A stretch of DNA of 64,000 nucleotides, from contig CAVQQQ010000009.1 in assembly GCA_963715025.1 (NCBI GenBank), positions 186,001 to 250,000 of the forward strand, given 5' to 3'. Shown here piece after piece: positions 8,562 through 17,000 of the stretch; the first letter of the stretch is position 1; every line of letters starts with the position of its first letter. This DNA comes from DASSJT01 sp963715025 (GTDB lineage: Bacteria > Actinomycetota > Actinomycetes > Actinomycetales > Dermatophilaceae). Position numbers and translations under genes: made by a program. Under the pieces are notes generated by a model. That model saw nothing but the letters and a program-made list of their open reading frames with translations, had not been told where the DNA came from and did no database searches.

Positions 8562-9752
8562 CTACCCGCCAGATGGTAAGGGAGTTGGCGCGTATGCCGT
8601 TTCGCCGGCATGGTGGTGGATCGGCCCCTCCCGCTGCGCGAGCCGGTCGCCACGGCCGCCCCACTGCAGGGCGATGATCTCGGCGGCGATGCTGACTGCG
8701 GTCTCCTCCGGGGTCCGCGCGCCGAGGTCCAGACCGATCGGGCTGGACAGCCGGGCCAGCTCGCCTTCGCTCAGGCCCGCCTCCCGGAGCCGCTCGAGCC
8801 GGTTGTCGTGCGTTCGGCGGGAGCCCATCGCCCCCACGTAGCCCACCTCGGGCAGCCTCAGGGCGATCTCCAGCACCGGCACGTCGAACTTGGGGTCGTG
8901 GGTGAGGACGCAGACGACCGTGCGCCCGTCGACCCGGCCGGCGGCCACCTCCTCGGCGAGGTAGCGGTGCGGCCACTTCACCACGACCTCGTCGGCCGAG
9001 GGAAAGCGGCTCTTGGTGGCGAAGACCGGCCGCGCGTCGCAGACGGTCACCTCGTACCCGAGGAAGTGCCCGACGTGGGCGACCGCCGCCGCGAAGTCGA
9101 TGGCGCCGAAGACCAGCATCCGCGGCCGCGGGGCGTACGAGGCGACGAACACGCGCATGCCCTCGCCGCGCCGCTCGCCGTCGGGTCCGTAGGTGAGGGT
9201 GTCGCTGCGGCCCGACGCGAGCAGGCCCCGAGCGTCGTCGGCCACGGCGTCGTCGGCGCGCGACGAACCCAGGCTGCCCGCGGACCGCACGCTGGCAGCG
9301 CGCCCCTCGGCCTCCTCCGGGCGCACCACGAGGCGTCGGCCGACCCACGCCGGGTCAGGGTGCGCCACCACCGTCGCCACGGCGACGGGCCGCCCGGCCT
9401 CGATGTCCTCGGCCACCTCCCCCAGCTCCGGGAACGTCGTCTTGCTGACCCGGTCGACGAACACGTCGAGGATTCCGCCGCAGGTCAGCCCCACGGCATA
9501 CGCGTCGTCGTCGCTGATTCCGTAGCGCTGCAGCACCGGCACGCCGTCGGCGACGACCCGCTCGGCGAGCTCGTAGACCGCGCCCTCGACGCAGCCACCC
9601 GAGACCGACCCCACGGCTTCGCCGCCGGGGCCGACCAGCATGGACGCGCCAGGCGGCCGGGGCGCCGACTGGAAGGTCGCCACCACCGTGCCGATCCCAA
9701 CGGTCTCGCCGGCCCGCCACCACTCCATCAGCTCACGCAGCACGTCGCGCAC
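8562..9752 (-). CDS. XdhC/CoxI-family molybdenum cofactor maturation protein
   Basis: 396 aa. The N-terminal XdhC/CoxI domain has GSVSGGCVEGAVYE (~residues 47-60) and a second conserved block GLTCGGILDVFVD. A Rossmann-like C-terminal domain follows (RMLVFGAIDFAAAVAHVGHFLGY and ...VGYVGAMGSRRTHDNR). Members of this family bind the molybdenum cofactor, mediate its sulfuration and insert it into Mo hydroxylases. The gene starts 20 nt inside the end of the VWA gene coxE and precedes coxS by 119 nt, so it belongs to the maturation half of the form II operon. Confidence 0.88.
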   Translation of the reverse strand: MRDVLRELMEWWRAGETVGIGTVVATFQSAPRPPGASMLVGPGGEAVGSVSGGCVEGAVYELAERVVADGVPVLQRYGISDDDAYAVGLTCGGILDVFVDRVSKTTFPELGEVAEDIEAGRPVAVATVVAHPDPAWVGRRLVVRPEEAEGRAASVRSAGSLGSSRADDAVADDARGLLASGRSDTLTYGPDGERRGEGMRVFVASYAPRPRMLVFGAIDFAAAVAHVGHFLGYEVTVCDARPVFATKSRFPSADEVVVKWPHRYLAEEVAAGRVDGRTVVCVLTHDPKFDVPVLEIALRLPEVGYVGAMGSRRTHDNRLERLREAGLSEGELARLSSPIGLDLGARTPEETAVSIAAEIIALQWGGRGDRLAQREGPIHHHAGETAYAPTPLPSGG

Positions 9753-10869
9753 GGGCCACCACCTCGATCAGCTCCTCGAACGCGGCCAGCGAGTGACCGG
9801 CCACGAAGTCGTCAACGTACGGCAGCACGGCGATGATGCCCTGCTGCAGCGGGAGGTAGCCCTCCTTGCCGCGGTGCGGGTTGACCCACACGACCCGGTG
9901 GGCCAGCGTGCGCAGCCGTCGCATCTGCTCGCCCAGGTGCTCGGGGCCCTCGCGCTCCCACCCGTCGCTGAACACCACGACGACCGCTCCACGCGCCATG
10001 CCGCGGCGCCCCCAGTGCTCGATGAACGCGGCGATCGAGTCGCCGAGCCGGGTGCCCCCCGACCAGTCGGGCACGGCCGCACCGGCGGCGACCAGGGCGC
10101 GGTCGGGGTCGCGCTGGCGCAGCGCGCGGGTCACGTGGGTGAGGCGGGTCCCCATGGTGAAGACCTCCACCGGCATTCCCGTGGCACAGAACCGCTGCGC
10201 GAGGCGCAGCAGCGCGTCGGCGTAGGCGCTCATGGATCCGGACACGTCGATCAGGAGCACCACCCGGCGGGGGCGGGTGCCGCGCCGGCGCCAGTGGACG
10301 GGCGCGGGCTCGCCCATCTGGCGCAGCCCCGCGCGGAGGGTCTGGGGCAGATCCACGGCGCCGCGGCGCCAGGGGGTATGCCGGTGGGCCCGGCGCTGGG
10401 GCGCCCGCGGACTGAGCCGCGTGAACAGGGTCGCCAGCCGGGCCTTCTCGGCGGGGCCGAGCTCGGCGACGTCGCGATGGCGCAGCACCTCGGTCGCGCT
10501 GGCTGCGGCGCGGATCAGGTCGCCCTCGTCGCCCTCTCCGGCGCCCGGCTCGTCGCGGTCGAGCCCCGCCTGCGGCCGGGTCGGGGGGCTCGGCCGCGGC
10601 GGTCGGCCCGCCCCGACTGCCTTCGCGTCGAGGCTGAACCACGCGGCATACACCTGGTCGTAGCGCTCGAGATCGGCCGGGCTGGCGCACAGGGTGGCCC
10701 GGCCCGCCCAGTACGTGCCCTCGTGGTCGTCGATGCCGACCTCCGCTGCCGCGAGCAGGAAGGTGCGCTCGCGGTCGGTGGTGACGGGCACCCCGGCGGC
10801 CCGCAGGGCCCGGGCGAAGCCCAGCAGGACCTCGTCGGCCTGGTGGACCGGGGGGGCGCCGGACGCCAT
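9733..10869 (-). CDS. coxE: VWA-domain protein, CoxE family
   Basis: 378 aa. The frame stays open much further upstream, but that part overlaps the MoxR gene and has no conserved content. ATG 10869, 2 nt after the MoxR stop, gives MASGAPPVHQADEVLLGFAR, the usual CoxE beginning. The C-terminal half is a von Willebrand A domain with the MIDAS motif DVSGSM (~residue 210) and WSGGTRLG...VFSDGWE. CoxE works with the AAA+ protein CoxD in remodelling or inserting the metal site of Mo hydroxylases. The order moxR-coxE-xdhC is tightly packed. Confidence 0.88.
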   Translation of the reverse strand: MASGAPPVHQADEVLLGFARALRAAGVPVTTDRERTFLLAAAEVGIDDHEGTYWAGRATLCASPADLERYDQVYAAWFSLDAKAVGAGRPPRPSPPTRPQAGLDRDEPGAGEGDEGDLIRAAASATEVLRHRDVAELGPAEKARLATLFTRLSPRAPQRRAHRHTPWRRGAVDLPQTLRAGLRQMGEPAPVHWRRRGTRPRRVVLLIDVSGSMSAYADALLRLAQRFCATGMPVEVFTMGTRLTHVTRALRQRDPDRALVAAGAAVPDWSGGTRLGDSIAAFIEHWGRRGMARGAVVVVFSDGWEREGPEHLGEQMRRLRTLAHRVVWVNPHRGKEGYLPLQQGIIAVLPYVDDFVAGHSLAAFEELIEVVARARRAA

Positions 10870-10871
10870 GG

Positions 10872-11771
10872 CTACCGGCTCAGAATCCGGTCGAGTGCGG
10901 CACGGACCCGCTCGGTGTCCTCGCGGTACTTGACCGCGACGCCGACGCTGGCGGCGGCCGTCTCGAGGTCCAGGTCGGTCGCACCGAGGGTCTGCAGCGC
11001 CCGGGCCCAGTCGAGGGTCTCGGCGACGCCCGGCGGCTTGATCAGGTCCGGCTCGGCCCGCAGCCGCTGCACGACTCGGACCACCTGCTCCGCCAGTCGC
11101 GCGGTCACCTCGGGGGCGCGGCTGCGGACGATGGCGAGCTCGCGCTGGAGGCCAGGGTGCTCGATCCAGTGGTAAAGGCATCGCCGCTTGAGGGCGTCGT
11201 GGAGCTCCCGGGTGCGGTTGGAGGTCAGGACGACGATGGGCGGGGTTGCCGCGGTGACCGTTCCGAGCTCGGGGATCGTCACCTGCCACGTGGAGAGGAC
11301 TTCAAGCAGGAACGCCTCGAACTCGTCGTCGGCGCGGTCCACCTCGTCGATGAGCAGCACGGCCGGCGACTCGCGCAGCGCCCGGAGCACCGGCCGGGCG
11401 AGGAGGAACCGGTCCGAGAACAGCTGCTCCTCGACCGCATCGACGTGGCCCCGGGACTGCGGGTCGACGGCCTCCAAGGTGCGCAGGTGCAGGATCTGGC
11501 GAGGGAAGTCCCAGTCATAGAGGGCCTGGGTGGCGTCGATGCCCTCGTAGCACTGCAGCCGGATCAGCGGCAGGTCGAGCGTCTGGGCCATGGCCTCCGC
11601 CAGGGCCGTCTTGCCGGTACCCGGCTCGCCCTCGAGCAGCAGCGGCCGGGCGAGCCGCAGCGACAGCCACGTAACGGTCGCCAGGGCGGTGTCGACGAGG
11701 TACCCCGTCTCCCCGAGCCGCTTGGCCAGGTCGTCGGCCGAGGCGAAGGCGTCGCGGGGCTCCATGCCCAC
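10872..11771 (-). CDS. coxD: MoxR-type AAA+ ATPase, CoxD-like
   Basis: 299 aa. Walker A is GEPGTGKT (~residues 48-55) and Walker B LLIDEVD with sensor region VLTSNRTRELHDAL. The start is either GTG 11771 or the ATG two codons later (11765); I cannot separate them. It is the first gene of the form II operon. With the VWA protein encoded next it forms the MoxR/VWA pair that in CO-dehydrogenase systems matures the active site. The second operon at 61.3 kb encodes a close relative with the same landmarks (LVRLQCYEGID, DEVDRADD). Confidence 0.9.
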   Translation of the reverse strand: MGMEPRDAFASADDLAKRLGETGYLVDTALATVTWLSLRLARPLLLEGEPGTGKTALAEAMAQTLDLPLIRLQCYEGIDATQALYDWDFPRQILHLRTLEAVDPQSRGHVDAVEEQLFSDRFLLARPVLRALRESPAVLLIDEVDRADDEFEAFLLEVLSTWQVTIPELGTVTAATPPIVVLTSNRTRELHDALKRRCLYHWIEHPGLQRELAIVRSRAPEVTARLAEQVVRVVQRLRAEPDLIKPPGVAETLDWARALQTLGATDLDLETAAASVGVAVKYREDTERVRAALDRILSR

Positions 11772-12516
11772 AGCATTGCCGACATCCGGCCCCGGGGTGA
11801 AGTCGGATGGGCGACGGGCTCTCTTCGACTGCCACTCTTCTGCCCAACTGTGCGTTCGAAGTTGGGCACCAAACGGACCCAGGCGGGCGGTCCAAGGGTT
11901 CTGGGGAGGGATCGGCCTGAGTCTCAGGAACTAGTCGTGGGCCGAAAGGTCGAGGTAGCTCGTGGCGCGGAACATCTGACCTGCATGTCTTAGCCCGCCG
12001 GCCGGCTGCATGGGCAGAGAGACGGTCTCACGCACGCGGATGTCTAACCGCACCACGGGACTGCCCGTCCAATCGATCCGTGCTTGCACCGGGTGTGGTC
12101 CGGGCGAAACCGTCGAGCGTGACCGACTGACCGCGCTTCAACCGCGCTCGCAACTGGCCCTCAAGCAAGATGCGATATGACCGGAGGAGATCTCGATGTC
12201 CAATATCGGGTCTTTCGATGACCAGACGACCCAATTCATGGCTCACGCGCTCGCCCCCTCCCGCCCAGTCTGCCCTCGCTGCGCATCATCGCACCGAGGC
12301 CAAGCAGTAGCGCGTCCGCTCGTGCTGCTGCCCGCGCCGTCCTGCCGAAGCAGGTGTTGTCCACATGTTTGAGCACCGGCTCTTCACGGTTGCCCCGCTG
12401 TCCACAGGCACGACCCCTGACTTGACTGATCAGGAACGAGTTCCATTGTCCTGATTGATTATTGACGCCACTGTGAGGGACATAGGCTGTCAGTGGTCCG
12501 TCCTAGGGTTGTCCTC
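11772..12516. other. 745-bp intergenic region between form II operon and HNH gene
   Basis: No gene I would defend. It must hold the promoter of the minus-strand moxR-cox operon at its left end and that of the plus-strand HNH gene at its right end. The part 12350-12500 is noticeably AT-richer than its surroundings and has a small inverted repeat, ATCAGGA (12429-12435) with TCCTGAT (12449-12455). A 72-codon minus-strand frame at 12028-12246 has mixed third-position use and no recognisable motif. Confidence 0.6.
12504..12509 (+). promoter_or_regulatory. Putative -10 box (TAGGGT) of a leaderless transcript
   Basis: TAGGGT fits the actinobacterial -10 consensus TANNNT and ends exactly 7 nt before the ATG of the DUF222-HNH gene. 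No Shine-Dalgarno sequence is present. This spacing would put transcription start on the A of ATG. The same arrangement recurs at 31622-31627. Confidence 0.55.
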
Positions 12517-13816
12517 ATGTCAACGACAGAAACGGAGCGGGAACCTGGGGCGGAGCCCTTCGGTCCGCGCCCGGTGCTGTCGCCGGCGCGGGCCGCCGTG
12601 AGCGCCCTGACCGGCGCGGAGCCCAGCCAGCTCTGGGCGCTGTCCGGGGGGGAGGTAGCCGAGGCGCTGTGGAAGCTCGAGCTCATCCGCGCAGCTGCCG
12701 AGCGGCTTCAGGTGGCCGTGCTGAGGGAGGCCTCCCAACGCGGCTTGGGGGCCGAAGACGGCTGGGGGCCGATCGACTGGGCACGACGCTCCGCGCCTGG
12801 CATGACCGAGCAGCATGCCGCCACCCTCTTGACGGTGGCCAAGGCAGGGGCAGACCACAGGCTCGAAGCCGTGACTGACGCGGTCGCCTCCGGAAATGTG
12901 TCCGTCGCCAAGGCAGCCCAGCTGTGCCGGTTCCACGGCGAAGTGAAGGGCATCGCCGACCCGCAGGAGCTTGCCGCCATGACCCGCGACCTGCTCGAGG
13001 GAGCACGCGGCACCGACGGACTGACCGGGAGACAGCTGGCCCTAGCGATCCGGCACGCCGAAAGGTTCCTGAAGCCGGACAAGGACCTCGTCAACGAGGA
13101 GCGCGCGCATCGCGCTCACCGAGCCCTCTACAAGTCTGCCGGACCGGCCGGTATGACCACCTACCGCATCCTGCTCGATGCCGAGGGAGCGGCCAGCCTG
13201 GACGCTGCGATCGACCCTCTCGCCCGGCCGCACACGCGGGCGTGCACCGAGGACGGCTGCGGCTGCCGCCAGCGTAACGGCGACACGCTGCAGGAAGGGC
13301 CCGACCTGCGCACGCCGGCCACGCGGCGCGCCGACGCGCTGCTCATGGTCATCGGTCGTGGCGTCGCGTCGCCAGGAGAAGCGCCGAAGACCTCCAAGTC
13401 GCAGCTCGTCGTCACCATGAGCCTGGAGTCGTTGATGGAGGGCATCCGGCGCTCTGGTCTGACCTTGGGCGAAGAGCTGCTGTCGGCCACCACCGTCCGC
13501 AGGCTGGCCTGCGACGCCGACATCGTCCCGGTGGTCCTCGGGACCAAGGGCGAGACCCTGGATGTCGGGCGCAGCAAACGGCTCGTACCTCCGGCGATAC
13601 GTCTCGCTGCGTGGCTCCGAGATCGGCACTGCACGTTCCCGGGGTGCACTATCCCGGCCCAGTGGTGCGATGCCCATCACGGCATTCCGTGGTGGTCGGG
13701 CGGAGGCACCAGCCTGCTCAACACGGCGACGCTTGTGTCCGCGACACCACACGCTGGTGCACGACCGCGATCTCAGGTGCGAGATCTCCGCCACCAGGGT
13801 CACGTGGCACCGATAG
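12517..13816 (+). pseudogene. DUF222/HNH endonuclease gene, frameshifted near its HNH motif
   Basis: Codons from ATG 12517 encode a typical DUF222 domain followed by the start of an HNH nuclease domain (CTFPGCTIPAQWCDAHHGIPW). At about 13730-13738 the expected continuation moves to the next frame: frame one goes on with non-conserved sequence, while the neighbouring frame reads LCPRHHTLVHDRDLRCE and stops at 13816. The span is 1300 nt (3n+1), so one base was gained or two lost. Without the shift it would be a ~433-aa protein of a family present in many copies in actinobacteria, often linked to mobile intron-like HNH elements. A hairpin follows the restored stop. Either genuine decay or a sequencing indel. 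Confidence 0.85.
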
Positions 13817-13829
13817 ATGCCCCGCGCCG

Positions 13830-13853
13830 TACCCCGTCCGACCGGGCGGGGTA
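13830..13853 (+). terminator. Hairpin after the HNH gene
   Basis: TACCCCG (13830-13836) pairs with CGGGGTA (13847-13853) around a 10-nt loop, 13 nt after the stop of the shifted HNH frame. No T-run follows, as is usual in high-GC actinobacteria. Its place supports 13816 as the original gene end. Confidence 0.45.
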
Positions 13854-14046
13854 TCCGGCCTGCTCGGGCGGTTGGGCCCCGGGTCGTTGGAGGCTGGCCG
13901 CCTTCCCGGGCCCTGGTTCCCCGGGCCCTTTGACCCCGGTCCCTTGGACCCCGGGTCCTATGAGCTCCGCTGCCTCGCCCCTGGCCCAGGGAGCCCGGGC
14001 GCTGCCGTCCGGTCACGTTGGGCGGGGCGACGGCGCCGCCGAGGGT

Positions 14047-17000
14047 TCACTCCGTACCGAGGCCCGCTTCCAGGGCGGCGATGATCCGGGGCCGCAGCTC
14101 GGCGGCGCTGATCACGCCGTCGACCGAGCCCACGGACACGGCCCGGTGGATGCTGTGGACGGCATCGAACTCGGCCGCGACCTGGCCCAGCTTCTCGGAC
14201 CGCACCGAGGCGCGGACGTCCGCTAGCTCGGTGGACAGCCGCGCCTGCTCGACACCAGTGGCCTCGGCGAGCCGGGCTTCCAGCTCCTTCACCCGCGGGT
14301 CGGCCGAGGTTCGGGCGTCGACGTCCCGGGAGAACACCACCGCTGCCGCCGGCGCGCCGCCGATGACCGAGGCGAACGACCCCTCGACTGCGAGAACCGT
14401 CATGCCTGAGTTGAGCGCCTTGGAGAACACCACGAAGGCCCCGCCGTGGTAACGCGATACGACCACGAAGACGATCGGGCCGTCGAAGTTGACGATGGCG
14501 CGACCGATCTCGGCGCCGTACTCCAGCTGGAGGTTGCGCATCGAGTCCGGAGAGCCGTCGAAGCCCGAGAGGTTCGCGAGCACCACGACCGGCCGGTTGC
14601 CGCTCGCGGCGTTGATCGCCCGGGCGGCCTTCTTCGACGAACGCGGGAACAGCGTCCCCGAGGTGTAGGTATCCGGGCCGTCGGTGGGCGGGAAGCCCCG
14701 CCGTGGCACCGACTTGCTCTCGATGCCGAGCAGGCACACCGGGAAGCCGCCGATGTGGGCATCCTGCACTACGGCCGTCTCCGCGTCGGCCATTCCGGCC
14801 CAGCGCTCGAGCGTGGGGTGGTCCTGGTCGGACACCGCCCGCATCAGGGTGCGGATATCGAACGCCTTCTTGCGGTCGGGGTTGGTGGCAGCGGAGAAGA
14901 TGTCGCCCACTGTCGTGAACCCGCTGTCGACCGGGTCATGCGGGTATGCCGTGACGTCGCGATCCCACGGATCGCCGGTCTGTGCCCGGCGCGGTCCGGT
15001 CTCGCCCGGGTGGACGTAGCTGTGGTCGTAGTGCGCCATCAGGATGTCGCGGGCGGCGGCCAGGTCAGGCGCCCAGTACTGGGCCTGGCCGTTGGGGCCC
15101 ATCACGCGGTCGTAGCCACCGATGCCGAAGTTGTCCTCGGCCGAGACCCCGCCGGAGAAGTCAAGCGACTGCTTCCCGGTAAGCACCATGGCGCTGTCGG
15201 GCGTCATGACCAGGATGCCCTTGGTGTGCATGAGCATCGTGGCCTCGGCGTTCCAGTACGGCTGGGCGCCCACGTTGATGCCGGCGACCACCACGTTGAT
15301 CTCGCCGCCCGCCTGGGTGAACTCCACGATCCGCTTCAGGGCTCGGGCCACCCAGTCCATGTTCTCGGTGCCGGAGTCCATCGAGATGCGCGCGCCTGCC
15401 GAGATCGCGAACCACTCCACCGGCACGCCGAGCCGCTCGGCGAGGTCGAGTGCCGCGATGACCCGCGCGCACTCCGCCTCGGAGACGGCGCCCAGCGCCT
15501 TGAGCGGGTCGCCGCAGAGCACGACTCGGGTGACGCCCTCGGGGTAGCGCTCGGTGGGCGTGGTGATGACGCCGGCGATGATGCCCGCCTTGTTGAGACC
15601 GTAGGGCCGGTCGGCCGGGACCAGCTCACCTCGGTCGTCCAGGTCGTACTCCACCGCGGCGCCGCCCCGCCCGGCGATCATGGCCTGGAGCTCGTACGGG
15701 TAGACCACGCCGCGGCGGCGGGCCCGGACGACCTTCTCGGCGTAGTCGTCCAGGGGCTTCAGCCGCTCGGTCGGCGGGGGCTCGACGCTGTTGACGACCC
15801 CAGAGCCGGGCAGGTAGGAGAATCGCGCAGCCATCGGCAGGGTTCGGCCGCCGGGCCCGGCGAGCCTGCCCTGCACGAGCACTTCGTCGACGCCGGCTCC
15901 CGCGGTCAGTGGCGCAATCTCGGACTGGAGGGCAGTCAGCTGGTCGATGTCCGCCTGGATCGTCGGCCAGATCGAGACCCACACGTGGTTGAGGTCCAGC
16001 CGGGCACCGGCCGCCCCCCGCGCGCTGCGGGCCCGGCGGATCGCCTCGACGCAGTTGCCGATGGCACGCGCCACGTGCGGGAGGGCCGTCACACGGCCGT
16101 TCTCGTCGCGCACGACCGCAAGCTGCCGCACCTGGGCGAGGGCCACGAAGCGCTGGTCAGCGTCGTTGCCCCTGGCCACGCAGTGGTAGAGCAGCACGTC
16201 CTCGGGCGCCTCCAGCCGGGTGACCTCGAAGTCGCGAAGCCGCCACACGTTGAGCCGGCGGCCGACCATGGGGTGGATGCCGCGGACCAGCGTGTCCTCC
16301 ACCATGCCGTCCTCGCCCGGGCGGAAGGTGAAGTAGCCAACCGGCCGGTCGCCACCTGGGCACACAGCCACGGCGACCCGCCGCACCTGCGTCGCGAACG
16401 GCATACTCCCGAGCATCTTGGCCAGCTCGCGGGAGGCCTCCTCGGGCGGCTCCGGCTCCTGCGGCCACGAGAGGTAGAGGTCGACGACGGCCTGGTGGCC
16501 CTCTGGCCTGGCCGCGACCTGCTCGGCTAGCGCCACGGCCAGGTCGCTGTCGGGCGTCAGCTCTGCGGCGAGGCCGAGGGTGGTCACCAGGTGGGTCGGG
16601 CGGCGGTCGAGAGTGTAGTTGGCGGCCGCGAACGGGCGCGAGCCCACGGAGAACTCGTGCAGGCCGTGGAGCTCGTGATCGCGGTAGTGCCGCCTCACGA
16701 GCACCTCCAGCATCGGCTCCTGAGCCGGAACGCCCTGCTCGAGCCGCCGGGCCAGGAACTGGACGATCTGCTCGGGGATGGCCGCCAGCGCCTCGATGCG
16801 GGCGGTCCGGTCGGGCGCATCCGGGTCGGCCAGCGCGGCCACCTCGTCGCCTACACCGGCCAGGACGCTGGCACGATCGGCGTCGACCTGGGGCTGGTCG
16901 AACCAGCGGAACCGCACCGACCGGGCCAGGTCACCGACCACTGGGAAGCGCAGCTGTGTGGCCACGACCAGCCGGTCGAGGACGTCGTGGGCGGCCGCGT

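Noticed and set aside
10870..11289. Longer coxE starting 140 codons upstream
   Set aside because: That stretch is the antiparallel-free overlap with the MoxR gene in another frame; it is Arg/Pro-rich shadow sequence, and ATG 10869 gives the conserved start.
12028..12246. 72-codon minus-strand reading frame upstream of the HNH gene
   Set aside because: Third codon positions are not GC-rich as in the real genes here, there is no clear Shine-Dalgarno, and nothing in the sequence is recognisable.
13740..14226. Continuation of the HNH frame to 14226
   Set aside because: After the frameshift the sequence is low-complexity Pro/Gly/Arg and runs antisense into the carboxylase gene; the conserved HNH end is in the other frame and stops at 13816.
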